From the NCBI RefSeq assembly GCF_000975035.1, contig NZ_BBRA01000001.1:682001-746000 (forward strand): 64,000 bases of DNA. The letters run 5' to 3'. The notes below the pieces were generated by a model. That model saw only the letters and a program-made list of their open reading frames with translations. It did not search any database and was not told the origin of the DNA. Within the stretch, counting starts at the first letter, position 1. Every line of letters starts with the position of its first letter. The stretch is from Demequina flava (lineage in GTDB: Bacteria > Actinomycetota > Actinomycetes > Actinomycetales > Demequinaceae). Below, in pieces: positions 9,205-18,526 of this stretch. Both the position numbers and the translations under genes were made by a program.

Positions 9205-9210
9205 TACCCT
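9205..9210 (+). promoter_or_regulatory. -10 box TACCCT, probable leaderless start of the L,D-transpeptidase gene
   Basis: TACCCT ends six bases before the GTG at 9217. A copy of the iterated 10-mer GGCCGATGCT lies just upstream at 9174-9183, in the space shared with sucC. Confidence 0.5.
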
Positions 9211-9216
9211 GGTGAG

Positions 9217-10083
9217 GTGAGCGCCTCTCCATCCTCAAGCCCGGGTAAAGCGGAAGGAAGCCGTACGCCGATCATTCTCGGCGTGGTCATTGCACTGTGC
9301 ACCGTCGCCGCCGTCGTGATCGCGATACTGGCCTCGGGTACGGACGATGAGCCAGCATCGGCCCCCTCGACGAGCCCCACGAGCTCCGCGAGTGCCACCG
9401 TCGCGCCATCGCCGTCGGCATCGCCAAGCGTGACGCCGTCCTCCGATGCCGTCGCGCTGGAGCCCGGCGAGTTGATCGCCACGAGCACGGTCGACGAGTT
9501 GGGTCTGTATGAACGGCCCGGCGACGAGGCCCCGATGGACTCCTACGGACCCTGGTCTGCTTACGGTTCGCCCACGACCCTCATGGGCTTCGCGACGCAA
9601 AGCATCGCGGGCACCGAGTGGATCCAGGTCGAACTCGTAGGATCCCCGAATCACCGGCAGGCATGGGTGCGCGCGGACGACGTCGAGACCTCGTCAACCG
9701 ACGTCGCGGTGCACATCTACCTGGAGGAGCGCGAGTTGGAGCTCATGAACGGCGACGACATCGCGCTTGCCTCTGAGGTTGTGATTGGCGCCCCCGAGTC
9801 GCCCACGCCGCCGGGTACGTTCTTCCTCACGGATCCGCTGGACTTCTCCTCGAACCCGTCGGGCGTCTACGGCGCCTATGCGCTGGGCACAAACGGCTAC
9901 TCCGAAACGCTCGACGAGTTCAATGGCGGCGACCCGCAGATCGCTATCCACGGCACCGATCAACCTGAGTTGATGGGCCAGAACATCTCCAACGGCTGCA
10001 TCCGCGTTCCCAACGACATCGTGCTGGAACTTGCCGATGCCATGGAGCTCGGGACACTCGTGATCGTTCACGCGAGCCGCTAA
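9217..10083 (+). CDS. L,D-transpeptidase (YkuD domain), membrane-anchored
   Basis: This 288-residue protein has one N-terminal membrane segment (TPIILGVVIALCTVAAVVIA, about residues 21-40) and a Ser/Pro/Ala-rich linker of about 45 residues. An SH3-like region follows, then a C-terminal YkuD domain. The catalytic motif is complete, with H245 in HGTD and C261 in SNGCIRV. Such enzymes form 3-3 cross-links in peptidoglycan outside the membrane. The frame is open far upstream, but only antisense to sucC. The GTG at 9217 lies six bases after TACCCT, which fixes the start. Confidence 0.9.
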   Translation: MSASPSSSPGKAEGSRTPIILGVVIALCTVAAVVIAILASGTDDEPASAPSTSPTSSASATVAPSPSASPSVTPSSDAVALEPGELIATSTVDELGLYERPGDEAPMDSYGPWSAYGSPTTLMGFATQSIAGTEWIQVELVGSPNHRQAWVRADDVETSSTDVAVHIYLEERELELMNGDDIALASEVVIGAPESPTPPGTFFLTDPLDFSSNPSGVYGAYALGTNGYSETLDEFNGGDPQIAIHGTDQPELMGQNISNGCIRVPNDIVLELADAMELGTLVIVHASR

Positions 10084-10099
10084 GCCGGACACCGCGCGG

Positions 10100-11050
10100 T
10101 TAGACGCCGAACTTGTCCGCAGTCTCGCGGATGGACCGGGCCGATGCCTCAAGCGCAGCGCGCTCGGTGTCGTCCAACGGAACCGTCGCGTGGTGCTCGA
10201 TGCCGTTGCGGCCGATCACCGCGGGCACCGACATGCAGACCTCGCCCACGTTGGGGTACTCGACCATCGTGGACACCGGCATAATCCGGCGCTGATCCCC
10301 CAGGACCGCCTCGACGATGCGCGCTCCTGCGGCACCGACCGCGTAGTTGGTCGCGCCCTTGCCCTCGATGATCGTGTACGCCGAGCGCATGACGTCGTGG
10401 TGGACTTGTTCACGCGTGGCCTCGTCCATCACGATGTTGCCTGCACGGTCTGTCCACTCGGTGAGGGGCTGGCCGCCAATGGTGGCCGAGGACCACAAGG
10501 CAACCTCGGAGTCACCGTGCTCGCCTGCGATGTACGCGTGGACGTTGCCCACGGCGATGTCACATTTTGCGGCGATCTGGTGGCGCAAGCGGGAGGTGTC
10601 GAGCGCAGTGCCGGAGCCGAACATCTGAGCGGGGTCCATGCCCGACTTCTTGATCGCGGCAAGTGTCACCACGTCCACGGGGTTCGTCACCATGATGTAG
10701 ATCGCGTTGGGGGCAACCTTGAGCAGCGGCGGCAGCACCTTGTCCATCAGGCCGATGGTCGCGCCCGCGAGATCCATGCGGCTCTGGCCCGGCTGCTGCT
10801 TGGCGCCGGCGGTCACGACGATCACGTCGGAGTCGCGGCAGACCTCGACGTCGTCCGAGCCGAGCACCGTGGCCTCGGGCATGAACTGAATGCCCTGAGC
10901 GAGGTCGAGCGCTTCCGCCTCCACCTTCGCCTTGTTGATGTCATACAGCGCAACGGTGCGGGCAAAGCCCCTCATCAGACCCGCATACGCGAGGGTCGAA
11001 CCCACCGCTCCGGCTCCGACAATCGAGACCTTCGGCGTCCTGGTTTCCAC
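10100..11050 (-). CDS. ldh: L-lactate dehydrogenase
   Basis: The enzyme reduces pyruvate to L-lactate with NADH. The 316-residue protein has the Rossmann loop GAGAVGS (12-18), and AGAKQQPGQSRMDL with glutamine (about Q85) at the specificity position. Lactate dehydrogenases have Gln there and malate dehydrogenases Arg. R91 is present, and the catalytic H178 lies in IAGEHGDSE. The start is GTG at 11048-11050 with an AGGAGG ribosome site. It converges with the L,D-transpeptidase gene. It could drain NADH from the phosphoketolase/acetate route encoded further along. Confidence 0.93.
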   Translation of the reverse strand: METRTPKVSIVGAGAVGSTLAYAGLMRGFARTVALYDINKAKVEAEALDLAQGIQFMPEATVLGSDDVEVCRDSDVIVVTAGAKQQPGQSRMDLAGATIGLMDKVLPPLLKVAPNAIYIMVTNPVDVVTLAAIKKSGMDPAQMFGSGTALDTSRLRHQIAAKCDIAVGNVHAYIAGEHGDSEVALWSSATIGGQPLTEWTDRAGNIVMDEATREQVHHDVMRSAYTIIEGKGATNYAVGAAGARIVEAVLGDQRRIMPVSTMVEYPNVGEVCMSVPAVIGRNGIEHHATVPLDDTERAALEASARSIRETADKFGV

Positions 11051-11137
11051 GGGTTCCTCCTGGGGTGAGACAGCGATTCGACTGCGATGCGGCAAGCCTA
11101 GCGGGAGGGCCGATGCTGTGGCCGGCGTTGGCCGAAA

Positions 11138-13762
11138 CTACAGTTTGTCGAGGCTGTTGAACCGCAGCACCAGGCGCTTGACGCCCTCGGATCCGAAGTC
11201 GACCTTCGCGACGGCGTTGCGTCCCGAGCCCTCCGTGCCGACAACCTTGCCCATGCCGAACTTGTCGCTGACAACGCGGTCGCCGACTTCGAAGCCAACG
11301 TCACCGCCGCCACCACCGGGCGGGCTCGGTGGCACGCGACGCGTCGAGACGGCGCCCGCGCGGCTGTAGGTGTTGCCATCGGCGCGGTCCTGGGAACCGC
11401 CGTACCCGCCTGCGCCACCGGAGCCGCCGGACCCGTAGCCCATGCCGGACCACGATCCCGAGCGACTGGTGCCGCGGTCGGACTTAGCGCGCAGGGCCTG
11501 CATCGAGGTCTGCGCGATCTCCCACTCAATGAGCTCAGCCGGAATCTCCTCGACAAAGCGCGAGGCGCCAAAGTACTGCGGCGCACCCCAGCTCGAGCGC
11601 ACTTGAGCACGCGTCAGGTAGAGCTTCTGGCGCGCACGGGTCAGACCCACGTAAGCGAGGCGTCGCTCCTCTTCCATGTCCTTTGTTGCGCCGGACTCGA
11701 TCGAGCGCATGTGAGGGAACGTGCCGTCCTCCATGCCGGTGAGGAACACGACAGGGAACTCGAGGCCCTTCGCGGTGTGCAACGTCATCATGGTGACCAC
11801 GCCGCCGCCCTCGGCATCATCCGGCAGCTGGTCGGCATCGGCCACAAGTGCGACCTTCTCCAGGAAGTCCTCAAGCGTGCCGTCGGGATTCTCCTCAGAG
11901 AACTCACGTCCCACGGCCACGAGCTCCATGATGTTCTCGACGCGACTAGCGTCTTGGGGGTCGTCACTGGCGCGGTAGGCCGTGAGCATCCCGGAACGGT
12001 CAGCGATGGCGTCGAGGACACCTGCAGGGCCGTTGTCGACCGCGAGCGCTCGCAGGTCGTCCATGAGAGACAGGAAGTCGCCCAGCGCGCGGATTGCCCG
12101 GTTCTGCAGCCCCGTCTCGTCAGCGCGACGCAAGGCGTCACCGAAACTGACCGAAGCATCGGCCGTGGTCAAGGACCGGCGCAACGCGTCGACGCCCTCC
12201 ACTGCCGTATCGCCAATCCCTCGCTTGGGGGTGTTGATGATGCGACGCATCGCGATGTCGTCATCCTCGTTCACCACGGCGGCGAGGTAGGCGAGCATGT
12301 CTTTGATCTCTTTGCGCTCGTAAAAGCGGGTACCGCCGATGACCTTGTACGGAATGTCGGCGCGCATGAAGCGCTCTTCCAGCGCACGGGACTGAGCGTT
12401 GGCGCGGTACATGATCGCCATGTCGCCGGGCGAGTAGTCGCCGCTGTCGCGGAGCGCATTGATCTGGTCCGCGATCCACTTGGCCTCGTCCTGCTCGCTC
12501 TCCGCGCCGTAGCCGGTGATCTTGGCGCCATCGCCCGAGTCCGTCCACAGGTTCTTGGGGCGGCGGTCCGAGTTGTTCTTGATGACCGTATTGGCGGCCG
12601 TCAGGATGGTCTGCGTGGACCGGTAGTTCTGCTCGAGGCGCACGATGTGCGCGTTCGGGTAGTCCTTCTCGAACTCCATGATGTTGCGGATCGTGGCGCC
12701 GCGGAACGCGTAGATGGACTGGTCGGCGTCACCGACGACCGTGAGCTCTCCCGGAGGCAGCGACGCGTCGCCGTCCTTGCCAATGAGTTCGCGCACGAGC
12801 GTGTATTGCGCGTGGTTGGTGTCCTGGTACTCATCCACGAGCACGTGGCGGAAGCGCTCGCGGTAGCGGCGGGCGACGTCCGGGTTGTTCTGGAGCAGGC
12901 GGACGGTGCGGACGATGATGTCGTCGAAGTCGACGGCGTTGGCTGCCTCGAGGCGCTTTTGGTACTCGCCGTAGGCGCGGCCGGCCGCGTTGTCGATCGA
13001 AAACTTCGACGCCTTCTCGGTCATCACGAGCGCCTGCTGGGGGCTCATCAGCTCGTCCTTGAACTTGCCGATGCGGTTCAGCAGCGCCTTCGCGTTGAAC
13101 TTCTTGGGGTCGATGTCGAGTTCCTTCGCCACCAACTTCATGAGGTTGGCGGAGTCGGAGGAGTCGTAGATCGAGAACGTTGACTTGAGTCCGGCCGCCT
13201 CGTAGTCGGCGCGAAGCATGCGCACGCACGCCGAGTGGAAGGTCGACACCCACATGCGGCGCGCCTCGGGACCGACGAGGTGTTCGACGCGCTCGCGCAT
13301 CTCACCCGCGGCCTTGTTGGTGAACGTGATCGCGAGAACCTCGTGCGGGCGGGCGCGGCCGGACTCGAGGAGGTAGGCGATGCGGTGGGTCAGCACGCGC
13401 GTCTTGCCCGATCCGGCTCCGGCCATGATGAGCAACGCTTCGCCCTCGTGCAGGACCGCCTCAGCCTGGGCCGGGTTCAGGCCCTGGACGAGCGGAGAGT
13501 GCTCGCCAAGTGGAGTCGCGGGGGCCACGTGCACGGGCTCGGGAGGGACCCAGGCGTCCTGGGGCATCGGCTCGTCCTCGGGCTCCGGCGCCGGTTCGGG
13601 TCCGGGCTCCCACTCAGGCTCAGGGCCGGGCTCCGGCTGTGACGCAGGAGCCGGCTGCGGCGGGGCTGCGTCGGGCTCAACCCCGCGGCCGGCGGGGTCG
13701 GAAGGGCGGGTGGTCGCGGGCTTCGAGGAGTCGGAGCCGTCGAGTTCAAAAAGCGCATCCAT
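11138..13762 (-). CDS. pcrA: ATP-dependent DNA helicase UvrD/PcrA
   Basis: PcrA is a superfamily 1A 3'-5' helicase of nucleotide excision repair and replication. The roughly 874-residue protein has Walker A GAGSGKT, DEYQDTN, GDADQSIYAFRGA, QNYRST, and later TLHTAKGLEFPVVFLTG and VGLTRARQKLYLTRA. A C-terminal Tudor-like segment (VGDRVVSDKFGMGKVVG) is typical of PcrA. The N-terminus is unusual: about 100 disordered residues rich in Pro, Glu and Ala precede the helicase core. A Gly/Ser-rich linker precedes the C-terminal domain. The start is the ATG at 13760-13762; an in-frame GTG lies three codons upstream. Confidence 0.95.
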   Translation of the reverse strand: MDALFELDGSDSSKPATTRPSDPAGRGVEPDAAPPQPAPASQPEPGPEPEWEPGPEPAPEPEDEPMPQDAWVPPEPVHVAPATPLGEHSPLVQGLNPAQAEAVLHEGEALLIMAGAGSGKTRVLTHRIAYLLESGRARPHEVLAITFTNKAAGEMRERVEHLVGPEARRMWVSTFHSACVRMLRADYEAAGLKSTFSIYDSSDSANLMKLVAKELDIDPKKFNAKALLNRIGKFKDELMSPQQALVMTEKASKFSIDNAAGRAYGEYQKRLEAANAVDFDDIIVRTVRLLQNNPDVARRYRERFRHVLVDEYQDTNHAQYTLVRELIGKDGDASLPPGELTVVGDADQSIYAFRGATIRNIMEFEKDYPNAHIVRLEQNYRSTQTILTAANTVIKNNSDRRPKNLWTDSGDGAKITGYGAESEQDEAKWIADQINALRDSGDYSPGDMAIMYRANAQSRALEERFMRADIPYKVIGGTRFYERKEIKDMLAYLAAVVNEDDDIAMRRIINTPKRGIGDTAVEGVDALRRSLTTADASVSFGDALRRADETGLQNRAIRALGDFLSLMDDLRALAVDNGPAGVLDAIADRSGMLTAYRASDDPQDASRVENIMELVAVGREFSEENPDGTLEDFLEKVALVADADQLPDDAEGGGVVTMMTLHTAKGLEFPVVFLTGMEDGTFPHMRSIESGATKDMEEERRLAYVGLTRARQKLYLTRAQVRSSWGAPQYFGASRFVEEIPAELIEWEIAQTSMQALRAKSDRGTSRSGSWSGMGYGSGGSGGAGGYGGSQDRADGNTYSRAGAVSTRRVPPSPPGGGGGDVGFEVGDRVVSDKFGMGKVVGTEGSGRNAVAKVDFGSEGVKRLVLRFNSLDKL

Positions 13763-13895
13763 GACGGCCACGAGTCTAGGCGCTGGCGGTGACACTCGCT
13801 TCCGTCACCGACTCATCGGACCCTCAGTAGGGTTCCCGGGTCACAATCGAGCGAAATGTGACGCTGAGGTACTACTGAAGCACCGCTCCGAGTGT

Positions 13896-14327
13896 CTAGC
13901 CAGCGGCGCGACTCGGAAGCGTGCCGTATCGCTCAAAGGCGGTGAGCGCCTCATCCGCAGCACCGCTCACGACGGGGTCTGAGTCCGCTGCGAGCGTCAG
14001 CAGCGTGGCCCACACCTTGCGGTCGGCGGGACCGCGCCCAGCTTGCGCGAGGATTGCGAAACTCTTGGCGACAGTGGTGCGGGTGTAGGCGCTGCGGTCG
14101 CTAGCGAGGCGGAGAAGTTCGGGGACCATCGCTTCGAGTTCACGGACGCGGGCCTTGCGTGCATCCTCCCGCGCGGCGGCTTGGGCAACAGGGCCGATGC
14201 GCGGAGCGGGCTCGGAGAGTTGATGGTGCCCCACCCAAAACGCCAAGGCACGCAAGCGTTGCTGACTGTCGTCGGCTTGTCGCTCTTGCTTGAACGCGTC
14301 ACTGCGCTCAGCGGCCATCAGGGTCAT
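13896..14327 (-). CDS. Hypothetical helical (HEAT-like) protein
   Basis: This 143-residue protein looks all-helical and soluble. The C-terminal two thirds (LEAMVPELLRLASDRSAYTRTTVAKSFAILAQ, then KVWATLLTLAADSDPVVSGAADEALTAF) read as two HEAT/ARM-like helical pairs. I do not recognise a named family and see no catalytic residues. The start is the ATG at 14325-14327 or one three codons later. It lies downstream of pcrA in the opposite reading sense of transcription order (upstream on the minus strand) with about 130 bases between; co-transcription is possible but unproven. Confidence 0.55.
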   Translation of the reverse strand: MTLMAAERSDAFKQERQADDSQQRLRALAFWVGHHQLSEPAPRIGPVAQAAAREDARKARVRELEAMVPELLRLASDRSAYTRTTVAKSFAILAQAGRGPADRKVWATLLTLAADSDPVVSGAADEALTAFERYGTLPSRAAG

Positions 14328-14517
14328 CCGGTGTCAGCCATCTCTCGGGGGATTCTCGCTGGAGGTTACCGAATGTTCACCCTCAGGTACCTGTGAAAGA
14401 CAACCCAAGCATCGGCCCTCCGCACGCACCATCGCGACGCGATGCCTAGGTCAAGAGAGCACCAAGGTCCGGCACGAGTCCTGCCGGCCAAAATCCCCGA
14501 GAACCGACGCCGAAGTG
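14328..14517. other. Intergenic stretch with one iterated 10-mer and a weak hairpin
   Basis: No gene is supported here. The stretch holds AGCATCGGCC at 14408-14417, one of the few intergenic copies of the iterated 10-mer. A short stem, CCGGCA (14469-14474) with TGCCGG (14482-14487), could end the response-regulator message but lacks a T run. Confidence 0.4.
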
Positions 14518-15168
14518 TCAGACGATGCGCCGTTGCGCGGCCCAATGCGCGAGCTCGTGCCGGTTGGACAGTTGGAGCTTGTGGAGCACCTTGCCAACGT
14601 GCGTCTCCACGGTCTTGACGGAGATGAAGAGCTTCTCCCCCACCTCGCGGTACGTGTATCCGCGGGCGATGAGGCGCATTACTTCTTGCTCGCGCGCGGT
14701 GAGTTGATCGAGTTCGTCGTCGGCAGCGGCGACCTCTCCCCCGGCGGCGCCGAACGCGTCGAGCACGAAGCCGGCCAGGCGCGGCGAGAATACGGCGTCT
14801 CCCCCAGCGACCCGGCGCACGGCATCGGATAGGTCCGGTCCGGAGATCGACTTGGTCACGTAGCCGCGAGCGCCCGCGCGGATCACGGAGACGACGTCCT
14901 CGGCAGCGTCAGACACCGACAGCGCGAGCGTGCGCGTGCCCTCCACACGGCCGCGGATCTCGGCGAGTACGTCGAGCGCTCCCGCGCCCGTTCCTCCGGG
15001 GAGGTGCACGTCGAGGATCACGACGTCGGGGCGCTGGTCGAGGATCTCGGCGATCGCCGACTCCACATCACGCGCTTCGCCCACGACGGTGATGCCGTCG
15101 TCGAGGCTCTCGCGCACGCCCACGCGGATGACATCGTGGTCGTCCACAATCACTACTGACACGCTCAT
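14518..15168 (-). CDS. NarL/FixJ-family response regulator
   Basis: This 216-residue protein has an N-terminal receiver domain with acidic residues in VIVDDHD and the phosphorylatable Asp in VVILDVHLPGG. A LuxR-type helix-turn-helix follows (LTAREQEVMRLIARGYTYREVGEKLFISVKTVETHV). It starts directly after the stop of the sensor kinase gene (TAGATG), so the two form a coupled two-component system. The divergent PspC-domain gene is the likely first target (inference), as in related actinobacterial loci. Confidence 0.93.
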   Translation of the reverse strand: MSVSVVIVDDHDVIRVGVRESLDDGITVVGEARDVESAIAEILDQRPDVVILDVHLPGGTGAGALDVLAEIRGRVEGTRTLALSVSDAAEDVVSVIRAGARGYVTKSISGPDLSDAVRRVAGGDAVFSPRLAGFVLDAFGAAGGEVAAADDELDQLTAREQEVMRLIARGYTYREVGEKLFISVKTVETHVGKVLHKLQLSNRHELAHWAAQRRIV

Positions 15169-16185
15169 CTAGTCCTCCTTGGGGACGGTGATGGACACTT
15201 CGGTGCGGCTGCCCGGTGCCGACTGCACGGCGGCGTGACCGTGGTGCCGCTCGATGCGGCCGATGATGGATTGGCGGATGCCCAGGCGGTCCTCAGGGAT
15301 CGTGGCCGGGTCGAAGCCGGGGCCGCCATCGCGGACATAGATCTCGACCTCGGTCGCCGTGACCTCGGCATAGACAGAAATAGGGCCGATGCCGTGGCGA
15401 GCAGCATTTGCCGTCGCCTCCCGTGTGGCGGCGACGGCGGCGCGCAGGTTTTCGGTGAGTGGCGCGTCGCCGACGGTGATGGCCTCGATGACGACTGACT
15501 GGGAGTCCTCGACGTCGGCGATCGCGTCCTTGAGTGCGGTCGCGACGGAGTCTGAAGGGTCGGGGCGGTCGGCATACAGGTAGGCGCGCAGGTCACGCTC
15601 TTGCGCTCGGGCGAGGCGGGACACCGCGTCCGGGTCCTCGGCACGGGCGCGGATCAGAGTGAGAGTTTGCAGCACAGAGTCGTGCAGGTGGGCGGCGATC
15701 TCCGCGCGCTCGTGCTCGCGGATCCGCTCGGTGCGCTCGATCGAGACTTGGCGGATGAGGCGCAGCCACCAGGGCGCGAGCATGAGGGCAATCCCGAGCA
15801 CGATCACAACCGACGCCACGACCGAGCGCAGTGCGACCGACTCCGTGTACTCCCACGTCGCGAACCACCCCAGCGCAACGATGCCCAGCGTGAACCCCAC
15901 GAGCAGACGGAGCCAGTCGTCGCGACGGAACAAGCCCTGCACGTCGAGGCGCCGCGCGTCCTGACCGAAGGCGCCGTCCAGCGGGCTCCACGTCAGCCCG
16001 AGCGAGGCGAGGAACAACAGCAGCGGCATCAACCAGCCGGGAAGATCGTCAGTTCCCCATCGCTGGAGCGCGAGAACCCCGGCCCCCACCAGCAACGCGA
16101 TCCCGATGAGGGCGCGCCACACCGCGGGCGCGTTGCTGCGGCGCTCCAGGGGGCGTGCGACGCGGGTCGCCTGAGGGGTGGTCAC
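15169..16185 (-). CDS. Sensor histidine kinase (HisKA_3/DesK type)
   Basis: The N-terminal half holds four or five hydrophobic segments. The HisKA_3 motif EIAAHLHDSVLQTLTLI carries the phosphorylated His, and the C-terminal ATPase region has ATREATANAARHG (N box) and VRDGGPGFD (G1 box). It pairs with the adjacent NarL-type regulator. The start is uncertain: GTG at 16185 gives VTTPQATRV, while GTG at 16203 adds six residues; neither has a clear ribosome site. The divergent PspC-domain protein suggests a cell-envelope stress role (inference). Confidence 0.88.
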   Translation of the reverse strand: MTTPQATRVARPLERRSNAPAVWRALIGIALLVGAGVLALQRWGTDDLPGWLMPLLLFLASLGLTWSPLDGAFGQDARRLDVQGLFRRDDWLRLLVGFTLGIVALGWFATWEYTESVALRSVVASVVIVLGIALMLAPWWLRLIRQVSIERTERIREHERAEIAAHLHDSVLQTLTLIRARAEDPDAVSRLARAQERDLRAYLYADRPDPSDSVATALKDAIADVEDSQSVVIEAITVGDAPLTENLRAAVAATREATANAARHGIGPISVYAEVTATEVEIYVRDGGPGFDPATIPEDRLGIRQSIIGRIERHHGHAAVQSAPGSRTEVSITVPKED

Positions 16186-16366
16186 GGAAACATCGTCACA
16201 CACGGGCGCGCGCGGCCCGGGCGTAGGGCATCAATCTCAGGGTTCGCCCCGCGTAAGAACCAGGGTGCCAATCAGGGTGATACCTCATAGCGGGAGCGCG
16301 TGGGTCTTCGCGAGACTTGAGCCATCAGCCGGTGCGTCAAGGCACCCGAGACGTTCAAGGAGCATC

Positions 16367-18001
16367 ATGACCGAGAATCCGCAGCCTCCACGCGAGGCCG
16401 CATTCTTCACCACCATTCGCGAATGGGGGCTCGTCCGTGAAACCCGCGGCCTGGGCGGCGTGGCCTCCGGGTTGGGCGCGCGGGTCGGGATGGCGCCAGT
16501 TCCCGCGCGCCTCATCACTGTGGTCGCCGCACTCGTGCTTCCCGGCCTCGTCCTCCTTGCCTACGCCGCGGCATGGGGGCTGCTGCCCGACCGCAACGGG
16601 CGGATCATCATCCAAGACTTTGGGCGCGGCGTCACGAATGTGGGAGCGCTCCTCGGTATCGCCGCCATGGCGATTATCGGCATGTTGACCCTTGACTCTG
16701 GGCCGCTCTTCAGCGTCTTTGGCGGCAGCTGGGGCTGGTGGAACTACGGCGGTGGCTACGACCCGTTCCACATCATCGCCACCTTCTTCTCCGTCGTCAT
16801 TCCTCTGGCGGTCGCCGGAGGCATCACGTTCCTGGTGATTTACCTGGTGCGCCGACAGAAGCAGGCAGATCAGCAGGTGCCACCCAGGTCTGCGCCGGGC
16901 ACGACATGGAATAGCGCCGATGCTCAAGAGACTTCCGCCGACAACGCACCTGCGGAGGGGCCTGAAGCCCCTGAGGGTCCGGTAACGGACGGGACATCGG
17001 CTGAGCCCTCGCCAGCAAACTCGGCCCCAGCCTCAGGTGAGACCCTGGCGGCAGCTGCCCCGGCATCGGCCGTCAGCACCGACGCGCCTCGCAAACCGCA
17101 GCCATGGGAACCTGCGGTGCCCCCGCAGGCGGCCGGCGGTTCCGCCTACGCGTGGAGTGCCTCAACCGGCTATCCGACGGCGGCCCCACCGGTCGGCGCG
17201 CGTGCTAACGGCCCAGCGGCACCCATTCACCGTGCCCCGACCAAGCCACCGCGGGTACCTGGACCGGGCAAAGGCGCATGGCTGGCGTTGCTGGGCGTGG
17301 TCTTCGTCTCCGCAGCCGGTGTCCTCATCGTCGACCGGACGACCGGGCTCGCCGTGCCGTGGCCGCTGGCGTGGTTTGCCGGTCTCGCGATCGGGCTCGG
17401 ACTCATCCTCGTGGTGGTGGCGCTCGCCGGACGGCGCCTGGGGTTCCTCGGGTTCATGTCTGTACTGGTCTTGATCGCGGGCGTAGTGCTGTCGGCGAAC
17501 TCCTCGGACTTGACCACCGCCTACGATCAGGCGCGCGTCGACCTTGGGCTTGAGACGGTCGATACCGAGCCGAGCCCCGGGCCCAATCTTCCCGTCGACA
17601 TCACGGTCGCTGAGGCGTTTGGAGACGACTACGCCTCGGCCTACGTCGAAGGCCAGTGCAAGGCCTACCCGGACGGCTGGGTTCCCAGCGATGACGACGG
17701 CGTCGGCTTCACAAACCGCATCCCTAATGCGGTGACGCGAGTCGACGAGGTCACCGAGAACACATTTGTCAGCTTGCGCGCGGAGGTCACCGACGTCACC
17801 GTTCCCGCAGACACATCGCTGTCGGTGAGCGGCGTGAACGGTCAGGTCGTCGATTGGCCCGAACGTCAGGTGTACTGCGAAGTCTGGTCCGACCGCAACG
17901 ATGGACCAGTCATTGAACTCACTAACCCGGACAGCCCGGTCCTGACGCTCAACGCGTACGACGGCGGCACCATCTACATCAACGAGGAGGTCACCTCGTG
18001 A
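16367..18001 (+). CDS. PspC-domain membrane protein
   Basis: The ATG at 16367, with AAGGAG ending four bases upstream, gives 544 residues. An N-terminal PspC domain (RGLGGVASGLGARVGMAPVPARLITVVAALVLPGLVLLAYAAAWGLLPD, about 27-75) is followed by two more membrane segments. A Pro/Ala-rich linker of about 130 residues comes next, then three further membrane segments and an extracytoplasmic-looking C-terminal domain of about 150 residues. PspC proteins sense or counter membrane stress. The gene faces a DesK/NarL-type system and is translationally coupled (GTGA overlap) to the next small membrane gene. Confidence 0.85.
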   Translation: MTENPQPPREAAFFTTIREWGLVRETRGLGGVASGLGARVGMAPVPARLITVVAALVLPGLVLLAYAAAWGLLPDRNGRIIIQDFGRGVTNVGALLGIAAMAIIGMLTLDSGPLFSVFGGSWGWWNYGGGYDPFHIIATFFSVVIPLAVAGGITFLVIYLVRRQKQADQQVPPRSAPGTTWNSADAQETSADNAPAEGPEAPEGPVTDGTSAEPSPANSAPASGETLAAAAPASAVSTDAPRKPQPWEPAVPPQAAGGSAYAWSASTGYPTAAPPVGARANGPAAPIHRAPTKPPRVPGPGKGAWLALLGVVFVSAAGVLIVDRTTGLAVPWPLAWFAGLAIGLGLILVVVALAGRRLGFLGFMSVLVLIAGVVLSANSSDLTTAYDQARVDLGLETVDTEPSPGPNLPVDITVAEAFGDDYASAYVEGQCKAYPDGWVPSDDDGVGFTNRIPNAVTRVDEVTENTFVSLRAEVTDVTVPADTSLSVSGVNGQVVDWPERQVYCEVWSDRNDGPVIELTNPDSPVLTLNAYDGGTIYINEEVTS

Positions 18002-18390
18002 TCACCACAGCTCCCCGCCGCCGCGCGGGCCAACGCATCTCATCCGCCCTGTGGGGCGTGCTCGTGATCGGCGCGGGCGTATTGATGGTTGTGTCCTTCT
18101 CGGGGCACGAGGTCGACCTCGAACTCCTCGCCATCATCCTGCTGGCCGCGCTGGGTGGCTGGATGCTGCTGTCCGCGGCGCTGTCAGGCTTGGGGCGCAA
18201 GCGCGAGATCCGCTCGGCCACTGCGCCGGTCGAGGAGGAGACCTACTCCGAGGTTGACGGCGCTCAGACTGCAGCGGGTGCCGAGTTCCGCAACGAGACG
18301 ACGGAATCCCCCGTTGCCACTGAGGACCCTGTCGAGGACGAGGACTCCTCGGACCAGCCCGACGACGACTCCGAGCCTCCGCGCTCGTAG
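17998..18390 (+). CDS. Small two-helix membrane protein, unknown function
   Basis: The GTG at 17998 overlaps the stop of the PspC gene by four bases, indicating translational coupling. The 130-residue product has a basic N-terminus (RRRAGQR) and two membrane helices (about 17-35 and 41-63). The soluble tail is strongly acidic (EDPVEDEDSSDQPDDDSEPP). I do not recognise the family. Coupling implies a job with the PspC protein in the membrane. A strong terminator follows. Confidence 0.7.
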   Translation: MITTAPRRRAGQRISSALWGVLVIGAGVLMVVSFSGHEVDLELLAIILLAALGGWMLLSAALSGLGRKREIRSATAPVEEETYSEVDGAQTAAGAEFRNETTESPVATEDPVEDEDSSDQPDDDSEPPRS

Positions 18391-18410
18391 CTACTGAACT
18401 TTCTGGCCCA

Positions 18411-18453
18411 GCCGCCGGGTGCGCTTGCCATCGCGCGCCCGGCGGCTTTTCTC
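18411..18453 (+). terminator. Rho-independent terminator after the PspC operon
   Basis: GCCGCCGGGTGCGC (18411-18424) pairs with GCGCGCCCGGCGGC (from about 18433) across an 8-base loop. The stem is followed by TTTTCTC. Confidence 0.9.
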
Positions 18454-18526
18454 TTGCTCGGAATCGTACTCGGAGCCGGGCTGTTGTCCTTCATAAGCCC
18501 GTAGCGCCGAGCCCTTGGAGGAGATC

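Noticed and set aside
7894-9216. Open frame upstream of and continuous with the L,D-transpeptidase
   Set aside because: It is antisense to sucC; the true start is the GTG at 9217, after a membrane-anchor-compatible N-terminus and a -10 box.
11603-13183. 526-codon plus-strand frame
   Set aside because: It is antisense to the PcrA helicase core and has no recognisable domain.
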